Source: Stropharia rugosoannulata
Taxonomy: Eukaryota; Basidiomycota; Agaricomycetes; Agaricales; Strophariaceae
Direction: 5' to 3'
Assembly: GCA_028532985.1 (NCBI GenBank)
Contig: JANCIK010000002.1
Span: 2,790,001-2,854,000, forward strand
DNA length: 64,000 nucleotides
In this document: one piece after another, positions 12,360-25,252 of the stretch
Layout: every line of letters starts with the position of its first letter
Numbering within the stretch: position 1 is the first letter of the stretch
Notes under the pieces: model-generated
The model's database searches: none
Told to the model about the DNA's origin: nothing
Seen by the model: the letters and a program-made list of their open reading frames with translations, nothing else
Program-made: the position numbers and the translations under genes

Positions 12360-13154
12360 ATGCTTCCTCTCCTGCTCCTTCTGATACTGTCCCTGTAAGT
12401 CGCCCCCACTCCCCCCGCCCCGTGCCCAGTGCTCACCGCCAACAGCGTCGCCGCCGCCCCGCCACCATCATCATCCGCCTCCCATTCCACCTCGTCCTCT
12501 GTCCGCTCGCTCGCTCATGCCCCGGCCGCAACCACCTCCCAGTTCACCGTCCACAACGCCAAGCCGCCCATCTCCCAGAGCCACCACCCCGTCCCTGATC
12601 CCACTCGCACACCCACAAACCCTCCCCCCTTTACGAACCCGCCGCCGCTCACTTTCCCCCCCTCCCACAGCCACAGCCCAAAGCCTCTCCCGTCCCCGAC
12701 AGCCACCTCTGTCCCGAGCCACGGCCAGAAGCCCATCAGCATAGTCTTCGAGGTTCTCGGCGGCTTTTTTGCGTCCATCGTCATTCTGGGCATCATCCGG
12801 TGCCTCCACAACTATCGCAAGACGCCTCCGCGCGACAGAATCGCAGACATCGTCCAGCGCCACCAGCTCCAGCGCGAGATGGAGGAGCTCCAGCGCAACC
12901 CAGCCCTGCTCCGTCGCGACCGGTCTGTCCGCGAACCTGCCCCTCCCTACTTCCCGCGGCCCCCGTCATACGACCAACCGTCAACGTCCAGCACTCCTAT
13001 CGCAGTAGTCTCCCGTCAGACCCCACCGCAGCCCAATATGTCACAGTATGCCCCCGTCGCAACTCATTCGCCCCCTTCGTCCCCACCTATCTCTGAGAGA
13101 ATTCTCCAGCCAGAGCCCGCAGCAGCTCCACGGACGCATCCAGAATTACCGTAG
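12360..13154 (+). CDS. Type I single-pass membrane protein with PPxY motif, unknown function
   Basis: Exon 1 (12360-12394) encodes a signal peptide of almost pure Leu (MLPLLLLLILSL) and joins exon 2 (12446-13154) in phase, giving 247 residues. The ectodomain is Ser/Thr/Pro-rich, a likely site of O-mannosylation. A single membrane helix (VFEVLGGFFASIVILGII) is followed by basic residues and a cytosolic tail of about 130 residues with a charged helix and the motif RPPSYDQ, which fits the PPxY consensus for WW domains. This resembles small fungal plasma-membrane sensors or ubiquitin-ligase adaptors only in outline. No family was recognised. It is divergent from RIB1, with about 250 bp between starts. 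Confidence 0.72.
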
Positions 13155-14433
13155 TGGATAGATACCATTCATTCTCCTGTCTTGGCGGTTGTATTTTTTA
13201 CTGTGCTACAGGTCTCGAGGCTGCCCCGACGATGTTAATTCTATTCTTATCTTTTCCATACACACGGCCTATTTATTCCGTCACCACGCCTGTGTAATGA
13301 TGGCTCGGCAGCATTCGTAGATCTTTATACTTTCAAAGGGGTTCAAGGCTATCGAGCGTGCTGCTGCTCACCAGGGTTTTTCTCTTCCTCTGCTATCTTT
13401 CGTCGTCGAATCATCTTTGTTGGCCTCTCTAGATGCATGGACTTTTGGCTCTACACACGTCCCCTCGGTGTTTGTACTATTATAACTCAGTCAACTCGCA
13501 TTTCAATACAAAGTGATGGCCGCAGAACCGCAGCACGCTCTGCCCTCCTATTCTTGTCGCTCAGGACGTTCTTTCCCAGCAAGAAGACATCTTTGAACTA
13601 TCAACAATTCTCCTGGTCATGTCAATGGGGATGCACCGGTGACGCACCGCACGTTCCCTGCTGTGGGACTCGTGCACTACCTCGGTATAGAGAATGGCAC
13701 TGACGACGCGCCGCTAAACCAGTCTCAGAGAGCATTCTCTCCCGCGCTGCGTTCCATGCATATCAATCGTCAAGCGATATGGTGATGCGCATCTCGCACT
13801 GTGCGTTCGTTTGGCTGCGCAGTATGATGGAATGCGTCCCGGCTGACACGCCCGACAAGAGGTATTTTTACCTCTGTCCAAAGACCATGTACCTAATTAC
13901 GATCGTTAGGTAACGTGTGCTCCGCGACCTGGCCTGCAGTTCTGCATTCAGGCTGTGGCCTCCGATGTGTTGCGTAACTCCATTCGACTTCCCCTGACCT
14001 ATTTATGGACGTATCCGCATTCGGTATTTGTATCTCCATTAGGATGCTGCCAACTCTAATAAGGCTTTGCCTTAATCAGCCGTTACACTCTTTGGCTGAC
14101 CTCATTAATTTGCAAGATTAGTCTATCCTCGGGCAGCAAAATGATTCTCAAATGAAATGTCAATGGAGAATGCACGGACTGAGCAATCCGGCGGTCCCGC
14201 AGTCTCAAGTAACACTATAGAATGAGTTGGTATAGCGCCATAGCTATCTCAATACTGCAAATTACCCTGGAAAAGCATAAGAGTGATGACAAACTGGATA
14301 TCGCGACTTACTCAGTCGGCGTCGAGACAAATACCTATATTACAATTCGTATTCGCAGAAACGCGCTGATCGGCATAATAGCATGTTGTATGTTCCAGTG
14401 CGAGTCGGCTACAAATTACAACAGCAAGCTCCG
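13155..14433. other. Long convergent intergenic region, about 1.3 kb
   Basis: Lies between the 3' ends of the PPxY membrane protein and the MFS gene. Longer than needed for two 3' untranslated regions, but I could not build a spliced frame or see a repeat, tRNA or transposon end in it. Confidence 0.4.
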
Positions 14434-16645
14434 TCATGCGGATAATCTTTCTCGCTCCTCGGCCTTTTCCCGCCATTCAGTACCTTTGGAAATCAACAGC
14501 AGGACGAGAGCGGCAACTATAATCATAAACCCTGCTATTAATGTATAAAGGCCACCGTCCCCCAAAGCATTCTACCCGCAGGTGTGAGTCTCTTTCATAA
14601 ATTAGGCTCCGAGACCACTATACCTGCACAGGTATCGAAATTTCTGAAGCCACAAATGCTCCCAACCCTCTAAAGAAGCTGTTTGCTGCCACAGCACTCG
14701 ATGATCGTCCATTGTTCGCATCAACTATATAAGCCAGAATACTTGAATATATCCATCTGTGAGAAGATACCTGTCAGTTAGTCTTTGTATATATATACCG
14801 TATCAGACGCCAGCTAAACATACGCGGATGATACTCCACAAGCGAACAGGGCTATACTTATGGGTGCGATGTTAACTTTCTTCCCTGTTGTCCAGGCATA
14901 TGCAATCAAGCTGGCAGGAAGAATAGGCAACATAAATTTGGCACTATTCAGTCGATGCTTCAGGGAGAATGAAGGAACAGCTTCTGTATCTGTGTTGAAG
15001 ACTCACCTCAGCTTTAGAAACACCGTTGTTGATTTGCTGGTATCTTCGACGGATGTGATCAGACCACCTGCCTCCGAAAATACTTCCTGCAATACTCCCT
15101 GTACGATTTTCGGTTGCTGCAAGTTAAGCGATGTCACGGGCTGTCCAGAAAGTGGATTCGTACCAACTCCCAAGGCAAGTAGCACAAGGCCTATATCAAG
15201 CGATTTGTAGTTGTAAGGCGGCTCTCCAAGTGTCCGCACTGTCGTAAAAGGGATACAGTATGAAATACCGCCAAAGATTAACCCTAGGATGGCTAGAAGT
15301 TAGAATTTTTTGAAAGCATAAATATGCGTATGGGAGGATTACCTGAAGCGCATAATACCAGGAAGTTGTTCAGACGACGGAATATTGCGACGGTAGGCTT
15401 CACGATTTGCATATGGCGCAGACCTATTTTTACTGCAGCTGTTTCGACTGGTACAGCCTTTGCTTCCTCCGCTTGCCTGGAGTCCTCAGCGGTACTTGGC
15501 TTCTCCAAATTATCCATAATGATATCTGTCTCACATACCCCATTCTGGTTATTGGGTCGATTCACCTGCAGAGCTTGATGAAGAGCCGCCTGATATGACA
15601 AACTCCGCTCTCGCCTGAAAGTGTCCTTGAAGACAATAAATGCAAGAAGCGAGACTCCTCCGAAAATTGCCAGGAAGTAGAAGGTCGCTCGCCACGAGAA
15701 AAGCTGTGCCAGCACACCGCCTATGATCGGACCCAAAGACGGCCCGAGAAGAGGTGCAGCGTAGTAGATTCCCATAACAGTCCCTCTCTCTTTTGGATCA
15801 TACATGTCCTGATAGGGATATTAGTGCTTAAAATAGAAATTGTACCCAGAATAGAATTACTACTCACGGCCAAAGTTGCTGCTCCCAGAGTGAGAACTGC
15901 GCTTGCCTATGCCGAGTAGTCATTATCACTGTGCAAGATTTGCAAAAGACGCGAGTAAATTACCCCAATGCCCTGCAGTACCCGCATAAGAATGAGCACC
16001 GTAATTGTCTTGGCTGATCCAGCAACACCGCTCCCGACAATGAAGAGCTGTGGATGACGCGAAAAGGATTCTAACCTAAGGTAGGCGAATCGGAGCTGAC
16101 GAGATACGCACTATTATAGAGATTAAATAGACCGTCTAGAGACAAAATGAGCACTGGATTATTCTATGTACCACATAATTTACCTTTCGTCCGTAGACCT
16201 CTGTAACAGCGCCCCATAACAGAGGAGTTACTCCCGTAACCAACGCATTCGAGGAGAGAGTCCATGATACTTCTTCATAGGACGTATGCAAGTCTGCAAT
16301 GATATCATTAATGGAGGCTGATTATTCGTATCATCAGGTTCGTGCACAGGGCATTGAATAGCTAGTAGAAGCTCTTACGATTGTATATTGCGATTGATAC
16401 AGTTAAGAGCATCGATGCACATGATACTATTGACAAAGTAAATCGCTCAAAAAAATGAGGTAAGATTGCGAGAAATGTCAAAGTTCAAAGTCACTTACTT
16501 TATGGCCCCTTGACCATTTCCTGGGATCGTCATGCACCTGTACATGCTCGATGTCTATTATTCTCGGGGAGTCGGCTGGGTGTACTGGCAAAGGCGGAGA
16601 GTCTACGACTGTAGGGCTCGAGCTCTCTATTGTGTTCTCACCCAT
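14434..16645 (-). CDS. MFS drug:H+ antiporter, DHA1 type
   Basis: Proton-coupled exporter of the plasma membrane with about 12 helices. The start at 16645 (MGENTIESS) gives a cytosolic N-terminus ending in DPRKWSRGHK, the usual pre-helix motif of fungal DHA1 proteins. The middle exon (about 15293-15805) encodes DPKERGTVMGIYYAAPLLGPSLGPIIGG, the DHA1 motif C region, then the long charged central loop. A further exon carries GLVLLALGVG and, after an intron is removed, GGRWSDHIRRR, the signature loop of the second half. The last exon ends in the final helix and WREKAEERERLSA. Around nine introns are needed; apparent stops between exons all fall inside them. The transported compound cannot be told from sequence. 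Confidence 0.85.
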
Positions 16646-17405
16646 CCTGCGGAAGCCCTTGAGAAGGTTTGGACTGGGATATCTGGGACGGATGAGTCCC
16701 GAAAAAGGTCCATGATGTCGTCTCTTCAGCTTGTCTTCTCGAGCCCGACGTATCAGAAGGATATTTACAAAGTCATTCATGAGAATCGGTTGGAGCGTAC
16801 AGCTTGGCAGGTCCACCGCACTTTCGAAGACAGTCCTGGGGAGGGCATATCTGAAATTACACCCATGTGAATGAAATGTCGGCTGATTCACGATAGTTAC
16901 TCCTTCACGAAGGATCTGGACACGGGTCTCTATTATCACTGCCTATTATCTGCGATGTTCGACCCAAGTTTCCGCAAGCGAGCCAATGATTTTGCCAGTA
17001 TCCCATGAGAGTTGTATGAGAGTTTGAGAGTTAGTTGTGAAGGTTCAACTTGAAATTAAGCTTGCAACAAGATTGTAAATCAAGTATCGTTCTTGAGCGT
17101 AGAAGGCTGCAGGTGTTGCTGATACTGGTGGCGACCAGAAACTGCGAACAAGCCATTGTCAAGTTGTTGTCATTGGACAATGTGAGTGTAAAAACAGGGG
17201 AGAACTCAGGACTTAAAGCTTAAGGCCTTGTTAAGGCCCCAGCTTTTTCTTGAGTTCGAAATGCCCCATGCCACATAGAGATCACTGAAGGCGGCTCAGC
17301 GGGCCGGAATGCAAGTAATTAAGCAGCCTCGCCTAGAGCAACACAGTCGATCATCGTTCCAGCGCGAGGCTCAATCGACTGGGACGCGTTTTTACGTGTG
17401 CCGCT
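16646..17405. other. Divergent promoter region, about 760 bp
   Basis: Shared upstream region of the MFS exporter (minus) and the coiled-coil protein (plus). It contains an imperfect inverted repeat around 17153-17181 (arms CATTGTC and GACAATG). No coding signal recognised. Confidence 0.4.
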
Positions 17406-18288
17406 ATGGCATCACCTCATTCCACAGCTCCGTCCAATCCCGGTGCTTTTCATCAGGGCGTCGTACAGAAGTAGGCTTCACTCCATCTTTTTCATCTAAA
17501 GCACTGCACTGCGCTGACGATTTTCCTTTCACCGACCTTCGACCAACCTGTCACACAACTTTCACTACTTCCAGTCCAAACGCAGACCCCTCTTCTACGA
17601 ACATAGTACAACCTCTGTCATCTCATGAGATGCGACAGAAAGTGGTCGAGATATTGTCTACCACTGCCAACGGATGCTTGCAGGAGCTTGGGTACTATCC
17701 AGGAATGACTAGTAGGATGCAGGAGCTGGAGACACGCAACCAGAGGTGGCAACAAGAAAACGTGAAGCTCTACGAAGACAACAAGCAACTCACAGAAATT
17801 GTGAGAGTACAGGCCGACAGCATCAAGTCTCAGAACACACCCCAAGGCGAAATGCTAAAACGAATCACACATTTGGAGTTGGACAATCGCTCTCTGAAGG
17901 TTCAACTGGACCAGTTGAATAAGGCAAGAGCAGCGGAGTTAGCATCCCATGAGCAGAGGTTCGCAGCATTAAATAAAGAACATAACAACCTTATCGAGAC
18001 CTACAATCGTGCTTACCATGAAATTCTGCGCCTACGCGAGCTATGTAAAACAGGAAGGGCCTCAGAGCAATCGCAGCAAAACCAAGACCAAAATGCATTT
18101 AAACTTCTGTCATCAGAAGCTCCGATAGCAATGAATGGCAGAAGACCTCCGCAAAGTCAATTGCCGCCACAAAGCCATGTTGGGCATGGATCCATCCCAA
18201 CTCAGCAACAAGCTGGCTCCGTGTCATCTCCCGTTAACGTTTCTCCGGTAAATCAACAATTCTTCGCGCAACAGCAGCAAGTCGCAAT

Positions 18289-18319
<31 letters not shown>

Positions 18320-19794
18320 CAACAATACCAAAATCACCCAAGAGGTCTACACCAAATTATTATACCATCACAACAAAGGCATATATCTCACTCTCAAGAT
18401 ATGCGTCAATCATCGAATGTCATGAGTGCGTGGCTCCCCATTACTAGTTGATGGCATCTATAAACTTGTTTGCAATAGACTTCAATGGACCTCCGATCAC
18501 ACAGCAGCCAGTACCAATGCACATGTCTCCTGTGAATGCCCCCTCACGTATCTATATTTGCACGCACTTACAGACTTTATATATAGCCGGTCTCTATTCA
18601 TAGGCCCCCTGCAATTTTGACTAGCCAAAATGCACCACCTGTAAGCCATCGATTCTGATAAAATCCTGCAATATTTCTCATCAATATCAGGTTCAAACAG
18701 GACCTTCCGCTGTCCAATCTCACGTTTACCAATATAGCAACATGGGTACTATACAGAACCATCGACGGGCCTCTCTCCCTGTCCCACCCACGGATCAGCG
18801 TCACTTCGCCCACAAACCACAGCAGTCATTGTTCCGACCACCTTCTCAACCACAAATAGCTCGGGAAGGAATACGCACTGGATCCGCGCCATTGCCTAAC
18901 TATAACACTCATTCAACATTACCACCTCCGCCAGCAAGTGCACCCCCGTACCCTGTCTCTCTAGCCCAGTCTTTCGGATCCATGAATAGCGCTAACAGAC
19001 AGCAATCTGCACCACCGTTACCTACAAGCGGGCAACAATTTGCGATGCCTACCACCATCTCTCCTAATGATACCTACCTCGCACGTCCGAGTAATGCTCT
19101 AGCAGCTCCAGTACCGACTGTCCCACTAAATGCTGAAGTCCTTTCTGGGTCACTGTCATCACCACCTCCAACAAGCATGAAGTCGCCTCCTACACGATCC
19201 GGCCCCGCGAATGCTACTGGCTCCAAGCGGGAAGCCACAACTCTGGATCAAGGCAATTCTGAGAATATGCAAGGAAATTACAAAAAGCCGCGACTAGGTT
19301 CATCGGATATGTCTATGTCTTCTGATGTGTCTCGTGTAAGTGGTGGAACAGGAACTACGATATCTCAGCCAAAATCATCATATGTCGGGGTTTCATCTAT
19401 TCCATCTGCTCCTGGAGATACTCCAGCACATACAGCAGCAGAGCAAATTGATGCTGCTGCACCAGATCAAGGAGCAGACGCCGAAGAGGAAGAGGAAGAG
19501 GAGGAGGAAGAAGTTGTTGAAGTCGGACCCGACGGATTGAGGCTGGTAGAGGATATCCTAGAGCAAGTTTATGGACAGAATCGGCAAGGAGAAGTTGTTT
19601 GCTGGTTTTGCAAGTGAGTGTTCCGCAGTTACTTTTTTGCTAGCTTACTCATGTGGTATGCCAGGTACCGCTTCGAAAAGGGGGTCACCGGTGTTCCTCC
19701 AACAGTCTTCAATGGTGCCAGCGATCAGGAACTTGAGGCACATTGCATCGCGAATCACGAAGTCGCATGGAACCAGGCCCGCGCTTCTGTTTGA
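17406..19794 (+). CDS. Coiled-coil, polyQ protein with C-terminal CxxC-HxxxH zinc finger, unknown
   Basis: Exon 1 (17406-17470) and exon 2 (17575-18425) join in phase, and at least four more exons follow. After a Ser-rich leader there is a helix around RQKVVEILSTTANGCLQELGYYPG, then a coiled coil (MQELETRNQRWQQENVKLYEDNKQ onward for about 100 residues), a glutamine tract, a long Pro/Ser/Gln-rich middle and an acidic run of ten Glu. The last exon, spliced at codon AA|G, gives CWFCKYRF ... ELEAHCIANH, a C2-H2 zinc-binding arrangement. This composition suggests a nuclear regulator, but no named family was recognised. The donor of the exon ending near 18525 is non-canonical in my model. A continuous alternative frame would start at 17309 without exon 1 splicing. 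Confidence 0.68.
18290..18326 (+). repeat. CAG/CAA repeat encoding polyglutamine
   Basis: A run of CAG then CAA codons inside the coiled-coil gene encodes 12 consecutive glutamines. The mixture of CAG and CAA means it is not a pure trinucleotide repeat along its whole length, which should slow slippage. Confidence 0.85.
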
Positions 19795-20201
19795 CTTACT
19801 TATTCAAAATTTCTTGCCTCGTACGTTATCCATAACTTTTGGTCGTCTTGCTACTCAATGCACAGTTATATATTGTATTATAATATTCTCTGTAACCTAT
19901 TCACATCTACTATTCTATCGCTCAAACCCCACCCGGGACATATTTCATACATTCAACCTTTCTTTTAATGTCATTTCTTCTGTATATATTTGCTGAAAAC
20001 AAGCATTTGTTACTGAACACAAACGCAATGAAGCCTCAACTGTATTCGCTCTCAGTAAGGGATTATATTGCAGGGAATTGTCTTTTTGACTGGTGATCGT
20101 CTTCTAGTAAATGGGGCATGTCAGCCGCGGCCATCGAGATTCAACTGGTCTTCGTTCCGATCTGATGACGCTGTCTCGAGTAATTCCATTACTTCCATCT
20201 C
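19795..20201. other. Intergenic, about 400 bp
   Basis: 3' region of the zinc-finger gene and promoter of the DUF6534-like gene on the same strand; AT-rich, nothing else seen. Confidence 0.4.
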
Positions 20202-21635
20202 ATGAGCTCAGATGGCACTCAGCGCTCGCCCCAAGATAATCCTGGACCAATCTTGCTTGGTAGCATTCTTCAGTCTTTTCTTCTGGGCACAATTGCCAAT
20301 CAAGCATTCAAATATATGATGGACTACCGGAATGATTCATGGCGAAAGCGCGCCTTTGTAGTCGGGGTAATGGTATTATCGATGTGAGCCGCAATCCAGA
20401 TAGTCCTTTCTCTACTCAATTGCGTTGGGACAAGCCTGCAGACAATGTTAGAAGACTATAAAGCTTGGAGAATTCTCGTACACCATGCATTGTGGGTGAG
20501 CTATCTATCATCTTGCAGCCGTTACACTTTGCCCTACGTCATTTATACTGCTAACACTTTGGATATAAGTCGACTAGTCCTATCCAATGGTCCGACGTGT
20601 TCTTGAATGGATGCATTTGTTGGTTGTGTGAAGGATTTTACATACGGCGGTGTTGGAAGGTTAGTGTGTCAAATAAGCGCCTATTGTATCTCATGAAACT
20701 CCAGATGATGGATCGAAATAAGTGGATCCTGATTCCACTTGGGACACTTTCAATAGGCGTGTTCACTGCTAATATGTACCTGGTATGGTAACAGTCAGAT
20801 AGGTGCCACTCCAACCACTTCCATACTGACTATTCTTTTGAAGGCAGTCTCAATGGGTATTGCTATCAAATCAGGAGCATTAGTTGACACAGATGATGTT
20901 GGAATTATTTTTTTGCTTGCAACGTCGTTTATCATTGACTTTTCGTGCTGCCTAGTTGTTAATAACCAGCCGTTTTGCGCTTCCGTCTGTAAGTTCGTCA
21001 TTTTGCCACGCAATATGTGTTCAGTACTTGATTTATGAGCTCATAGGCTGTGATCGCCTTCTCATGCTGGATTTTCGGTTCTTTAGGAATGCATTTTCAT
21101 CTCCTAACTACATCGCAGAGACTAATGCAATATTGACGCTTATAGTCTTAGAGTTGACAGTTTCGAGTATATGTATGACTTCATCCTTTTTCTTCCTCAC
21201 ACTTAGCCAGTTTAGACTTGATTTTTTTTTTTAGTAATGTTCGCGCTATGGAAATCAAGAACCGGATTCAAAGAAATAGACAAAACGGTCATGAAGATAA
21301 TCCACATTACATGGGAGTCAGCAAGTCTACCTGCATTATGTATGTTAATTGCTGCGGGGGTATATCATGCTCAACCAGTAAGGATTGTATATTCTACTTG
21401 GGCATAGTCAGGCAGCACTAATCGGTCCGGTTGACAGAGGACGGATGACTATCTCGTCATGTTCTTCGTCTTACTGTCAGGCAAATTGTACACTTTCGGC
21501 ATGTTACGAACTCTAAATGCTCGAAATAAACTTCGTGAGGACATGTCTTCGCATGATTTAGGGAGAACATCATTGCACACCCAGCAGTGGGTTCACACAG
21601 AAACAAATGGCATGGATCTAGTAGGAACCATTTAA
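20202..21635 (+). CDS. Seven-helix membrane protein, DUF6534-like
   Basis: Multi-exon gene starting MSSDGTQRSPQDNPGPILLGS and ending ...DLVGTI. The pieces recovered are GPILLGSILQSFLLGTIANQAFKY, LEDYKAWRILVHHAL, WSDVFLNGCICWLCEGFYIRRCW, NKWILIPLGTLSIGVFTANMYL, an Asp-rich loop followed by a hydrophobic helix (IIFLLATSFIIDFSCC), and near the C-terminus GKLYTFGMLRTLNARNKLRE. This order matches the basidiomycete-expanded DUF6534 family, whose members close with GKLYSNSLL-type motifs. About seven introns are needed. The function of the family is unknown; proposals of a receptor-like role rest only on its seven helices. The inner exon borders are only approximate. Confidence 0.72.
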
Positions 21636-21975
21636 AAACCTCATTTTGATTTTGAACTCAATCTTTGAGCCAGGACTTAGGCAAACCAGCGCCTGCAATC
21701 ACCAAACGTTCTGAAGACAATCATACTTTTGAAAGGCAACAAAGTCCACTTCCTTTGGACCCAGCTGGTCAAAATTACTGTGATACACCATACATGAATG
21801 CCCAAGAGACTGGTATGATAAGACACAGAGTTTGTTCAAGGCATTGCGGAGAATGACCAGGACTGAGCAAGCACGATATATGTTTGAATGACGTCCGTCG
21901 TCTAGTATGTGACATAATGCTAAACTTTTGCAACTGTATATATACACTTCAATTTACAAGCATGCCATTCAGGCA
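21636..21975. other. Convergent intergenic, about 340 bp
   Basis: Space between the DUF6534-like gene and the first M28 gene; no gene signal seen. Confidence 0.4.
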
Positions 21976-24900
21976 TCAGTTCTCAGGATCAATAACAGCA
22001 GCCAACTCGACAAAAAGCGTTTCGAGGCGTTTAGCTTCTTCATTGACCAATGTAACGTTCTTCTCGTAGAGAATCGCCTCAGTCAATCCGGGGAATGTTG
22101 TGGCCCCGTAGCCTAGTACAATCAACGTCAAGGTTGTAAAATAAGAGTCAGACGAACAAAACACACCTAGCCATTTGCCCGGCGCAACTACGAGATGCCT
22201 GTACCATTCCCTATCTTTGATACCTTCCTTCGAGATAAATCCACGTTCGTAGGATATCAATTTCTTATTCGCCCTTGTTACGCGTTTTGCCGCTTTAATA
22301 AATTCGCGAATAGGGAATGGCAAAGGGTGAATAGCATTGGGCTCGTTGCTAATATCATCAGAGTCTTCCTCAAGATTAACTTTTGAAGCATATTCAAGGT
22401 ATTCCTCCCAAGAGTTCGCGTGGCGGAGACTCAAAAGTTGCAGTTCACCCTCTGAAGGAGGAGGAACGCCGAAGATACTCTTAATGGCATCGGCCGCTCT
22501 GCGAAGAGGCCCAATGTGCCGTCTGGACTGTCTTGCACCACGGCGTCCTGGAAATGGTATGAGCTTCAGGAACTTCTTGAACTTCTCTTCCGCTTCTGCC
22601 TTTTCTTTGTCAAGCCTGTTGCTTGCTGTCTGGACGTCACGAATCGCCTTGCGGAGAGAAGAGAAGTTTACATCCTCGGCAGAGCGGTCTCCCAATGAAG
22701 GGACCAAGCTCTCTACCCTGATACATTAGATTGTCAGCAACTGCCGCGACGGAACTATTTCTACTCACTCGTCAAGGTAATTTCCAAGCTCGAATGAGTA
22801 TTGGGTGGTATTGAGGGGTACAATAATGGAATCAATAAGCCTGAGGCCCAGGAGGCCGAGATGTTGAGCGATAGCAACCTTGACAAGAAATATCAGGCCT
22901 TGTCGCAGGAAATAGATACGAAAATACGTACGTGATGATGGAAGCCAGGGTCAGCGTATCTTTCTTGCCATGATAAAGTATCGTATATAGAATGGTAATG
23001 ATATGGTGCATCCGAAGGGGTACCACCAAATGATTGATCAGAGCTAGCAACACCAAGGCGCTGCAGGAAAACAGTAAAATCGCTGCCACTACCGAGAGGA
23101 CCAATCTTCGTATCTGAGGCTTGCCGTTTCTCCTCCTTTTTATTATAAAGCTCCAGGTATTCAGCATCAATGGTTCGGTTTTCAAGTAACCCTTTGAATG
23201 GTCCTTCGCCAGTAGTTGCATCCCAGAGGGTACGGTTCGCTTCTGTCGGATGAGGGACATCTTCTGCTGTTCGTCTAATAACAGGAGCAAGCGAGGGGGA
23301 AGCGAGCATGACAAATCTAGAGCCGCTGCTTGAAACATCTACGTTCAAATATGCGGCAACATGTTCTTGGATCCATTCCGCGAAGTCTTCACCCCATTCA
23401 GTGCTACCGACGAGGCCGTACTACATACTTAGATGAGTAAGTTTGGTAGTCGAAGCGCATAATACATACCTCTTCGGCATCCCAACTGGCAAATACAACT
23501 ATAAAATTTCGTTAGAGCCAATAAACGGAATTGATTGTAGTATTTTGTTATACTGACTAGTTCTTAGAGGCTTCCACCCTTTGCGCAGCAGAGCACCATA
23601 TCCGCGGATAATTTCATGCAGGGACACTGTACCACTGGTAGGATCTGCAGCACCCATTACCCAGGCTATATGGAAATATACAATTAACTATAACTCTTGA
23701 TCGAAAAGCCTTATACAACATACCGTCACGATGACATGCAATTATAACCACCTCATTCTTGATATGACCAGGTATTGCAGCCATAGCATTCCAGATTGGG
23801 GTAACTTTGGTGTCAACTAGGTTGAAATGAGTGTGAGTCCTGGTGTCATATGAGGAGAAAAAAGTATTACCGTGATTCACAAGCCGGATGCCGCGCTCAC
23901 TGAAGCGTCCACTAAGGTGTTTCTTGCCATCACTTCCCTTAACATAGATATCTCCAATTTCCTCAATCAACCTCTGAGCGTTTTGCCACGAAATCGGTAG
24001 ACTAGGGATGGTAGGAATATTAGTTCCTTCTGTACGTTCTGCATCTTCGTATGCAGGGTACCCTGGCGTAGTAGGATCTCCTGGGTATGATGAAAGGTAT
24101 TGCACACTTCCGCGTTGTACTGAAGACGGGTTACGAGCAGGGCCAGCTGGATAAGGAGGGAAGTCATTCTTGACGGTGACGTAGCCGTCATCGCGCGGGT
24201 CTGAATAGATGAGTACACCGGCAGCACCAAGTTCTTGGGCTCCTTTGATCTATAATATTGATACAATGAATAATGACCACGTCATTAAAGGAAATGCCAA
24301 TATGACAGACCTTGAGACCTCTGAAGTTCTCCCCATAGCGCGCGAGAACGATTTTTCCAGTGAAGTTCGTCCCCTTTGCCACCAGTTCATCATAGTCCTG
24401 AACATAGAAACTGAATTACGATTGGAGGGCATTTGACGGCATATACACACCTCCTTTCTTCCATAATTCACATATATAAGTTGGCCAGTTACGTCTCCAT
24501 CACAACTCAGACCGTGCCAGGTTGGAACCGCGTCTCTATATTTATGGGCATCTGGGTCGCGGGGGTCGCCATCTTCTACGAGGTCTGCAGTCCAGACAGT
24601 GTTTCCATCAGCGTCTATGATTTCTAAGCTTTGTTCGGTTCCTTCATTCATGACAGGATAGTACGTGTCTATCCAAGCAGTCGGACGATGGGGAGCATCA
24701 GGACCGGTGAGCGCCAGAATGGCATTGCGTGATTCTGGCGATCCGGCTTTATATATTGGAAGGTGGTCGGGCTTTGGGATATTAAATTCATCCTGGAACA
24801 GGTGCAGTATAACTTTGGCGTCAAGGGAGTCCTCAGAACTTCCTGCCAGATGAGGATGGGTAGCATAAGCACGCGACGCCTCTAATGCGCTCTCAGGAGT

Positions 24901-25252
24901 GGGGATAGACCTGCATACAGACTTGAGTTCCGAACTACCTACTGCACAGCCGACTGCGAGCCACCTACAAAAAGTACTGTTCGCGCTCTTGCAAATTCAT
25001 GGAACGATGAGGATGGGGGAAGTTATGTGCCTTCCAGATCGCAGGCCTGAGCTTGGGAGCATAATTGTTGGTAAACTGTCGATACAAAAACCACAGGACG
25101 AATAGGCTGGTGAAGCGTGTGAGGAGCTTGCGCATTACACGCCCCACTGGGCGCTTCGTTGCCTTGGCGGACTTGAACCGACATTTGCTGGACTCCTCGA
25201 TGGAAGCGCCGTCAGGGTTCTTGGAGGCTGGATACTGCTTTTCGATATCCAT
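21976..25252 (-). CDS. M28 metallopeptidase, GCPII/Vps70-like, copy 1 (single N-terminal anchor)
   Basis: Type II membrane zinc peptidase of the glutamate carboxypeptidase II / transferrin-receptor family. The N-terminus (MDIEKQYP, frame open to 25270) is basic and has one helix (LTRFTSLFVLWFLYRQF). The PA domain covers WIDTYYPVMN to [15 protein letters not shown]. Catalytic motifs are complete: CHRDAWVMGAADPTSG (His and bridging Asp), FASWDAEEYGLVGSTEW (general base and Glu ligand), LNVDVSSSG (Asp) and YHYHSIYDT (His). The C-terminal dimerisation domain holds a Lys/Arg-rich insertion and the tail [30 protein letters not shown]. About ten introns. It stands head to head with copy 2. Vps70-type proteins act in vacuolar sorting; the substrate here is unknown. 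Confidence 0.9.

Noticed and set aside
13437..13703. Plus-strand frame of 88 codons in the convergent gap
   Set aside because: No recognisable domain, no start context or splice partners.
14222..14548. Plus-strand frame of 108 codons near the MFS 3' end
   Set aside because: Overlaps the last coding exon of the MFS gene on the other strand and has no domain.
17309..17574. Alternative unspliced start of the coiled-coil gene at 17309
   Set aside because: The frame is open, but the stretch is Ser/Arg/Cys-rich without pattern and contains a good intron (GTAGGC ... TTCCAG) that links the ATG at 17406 in phase; not fully excluded.
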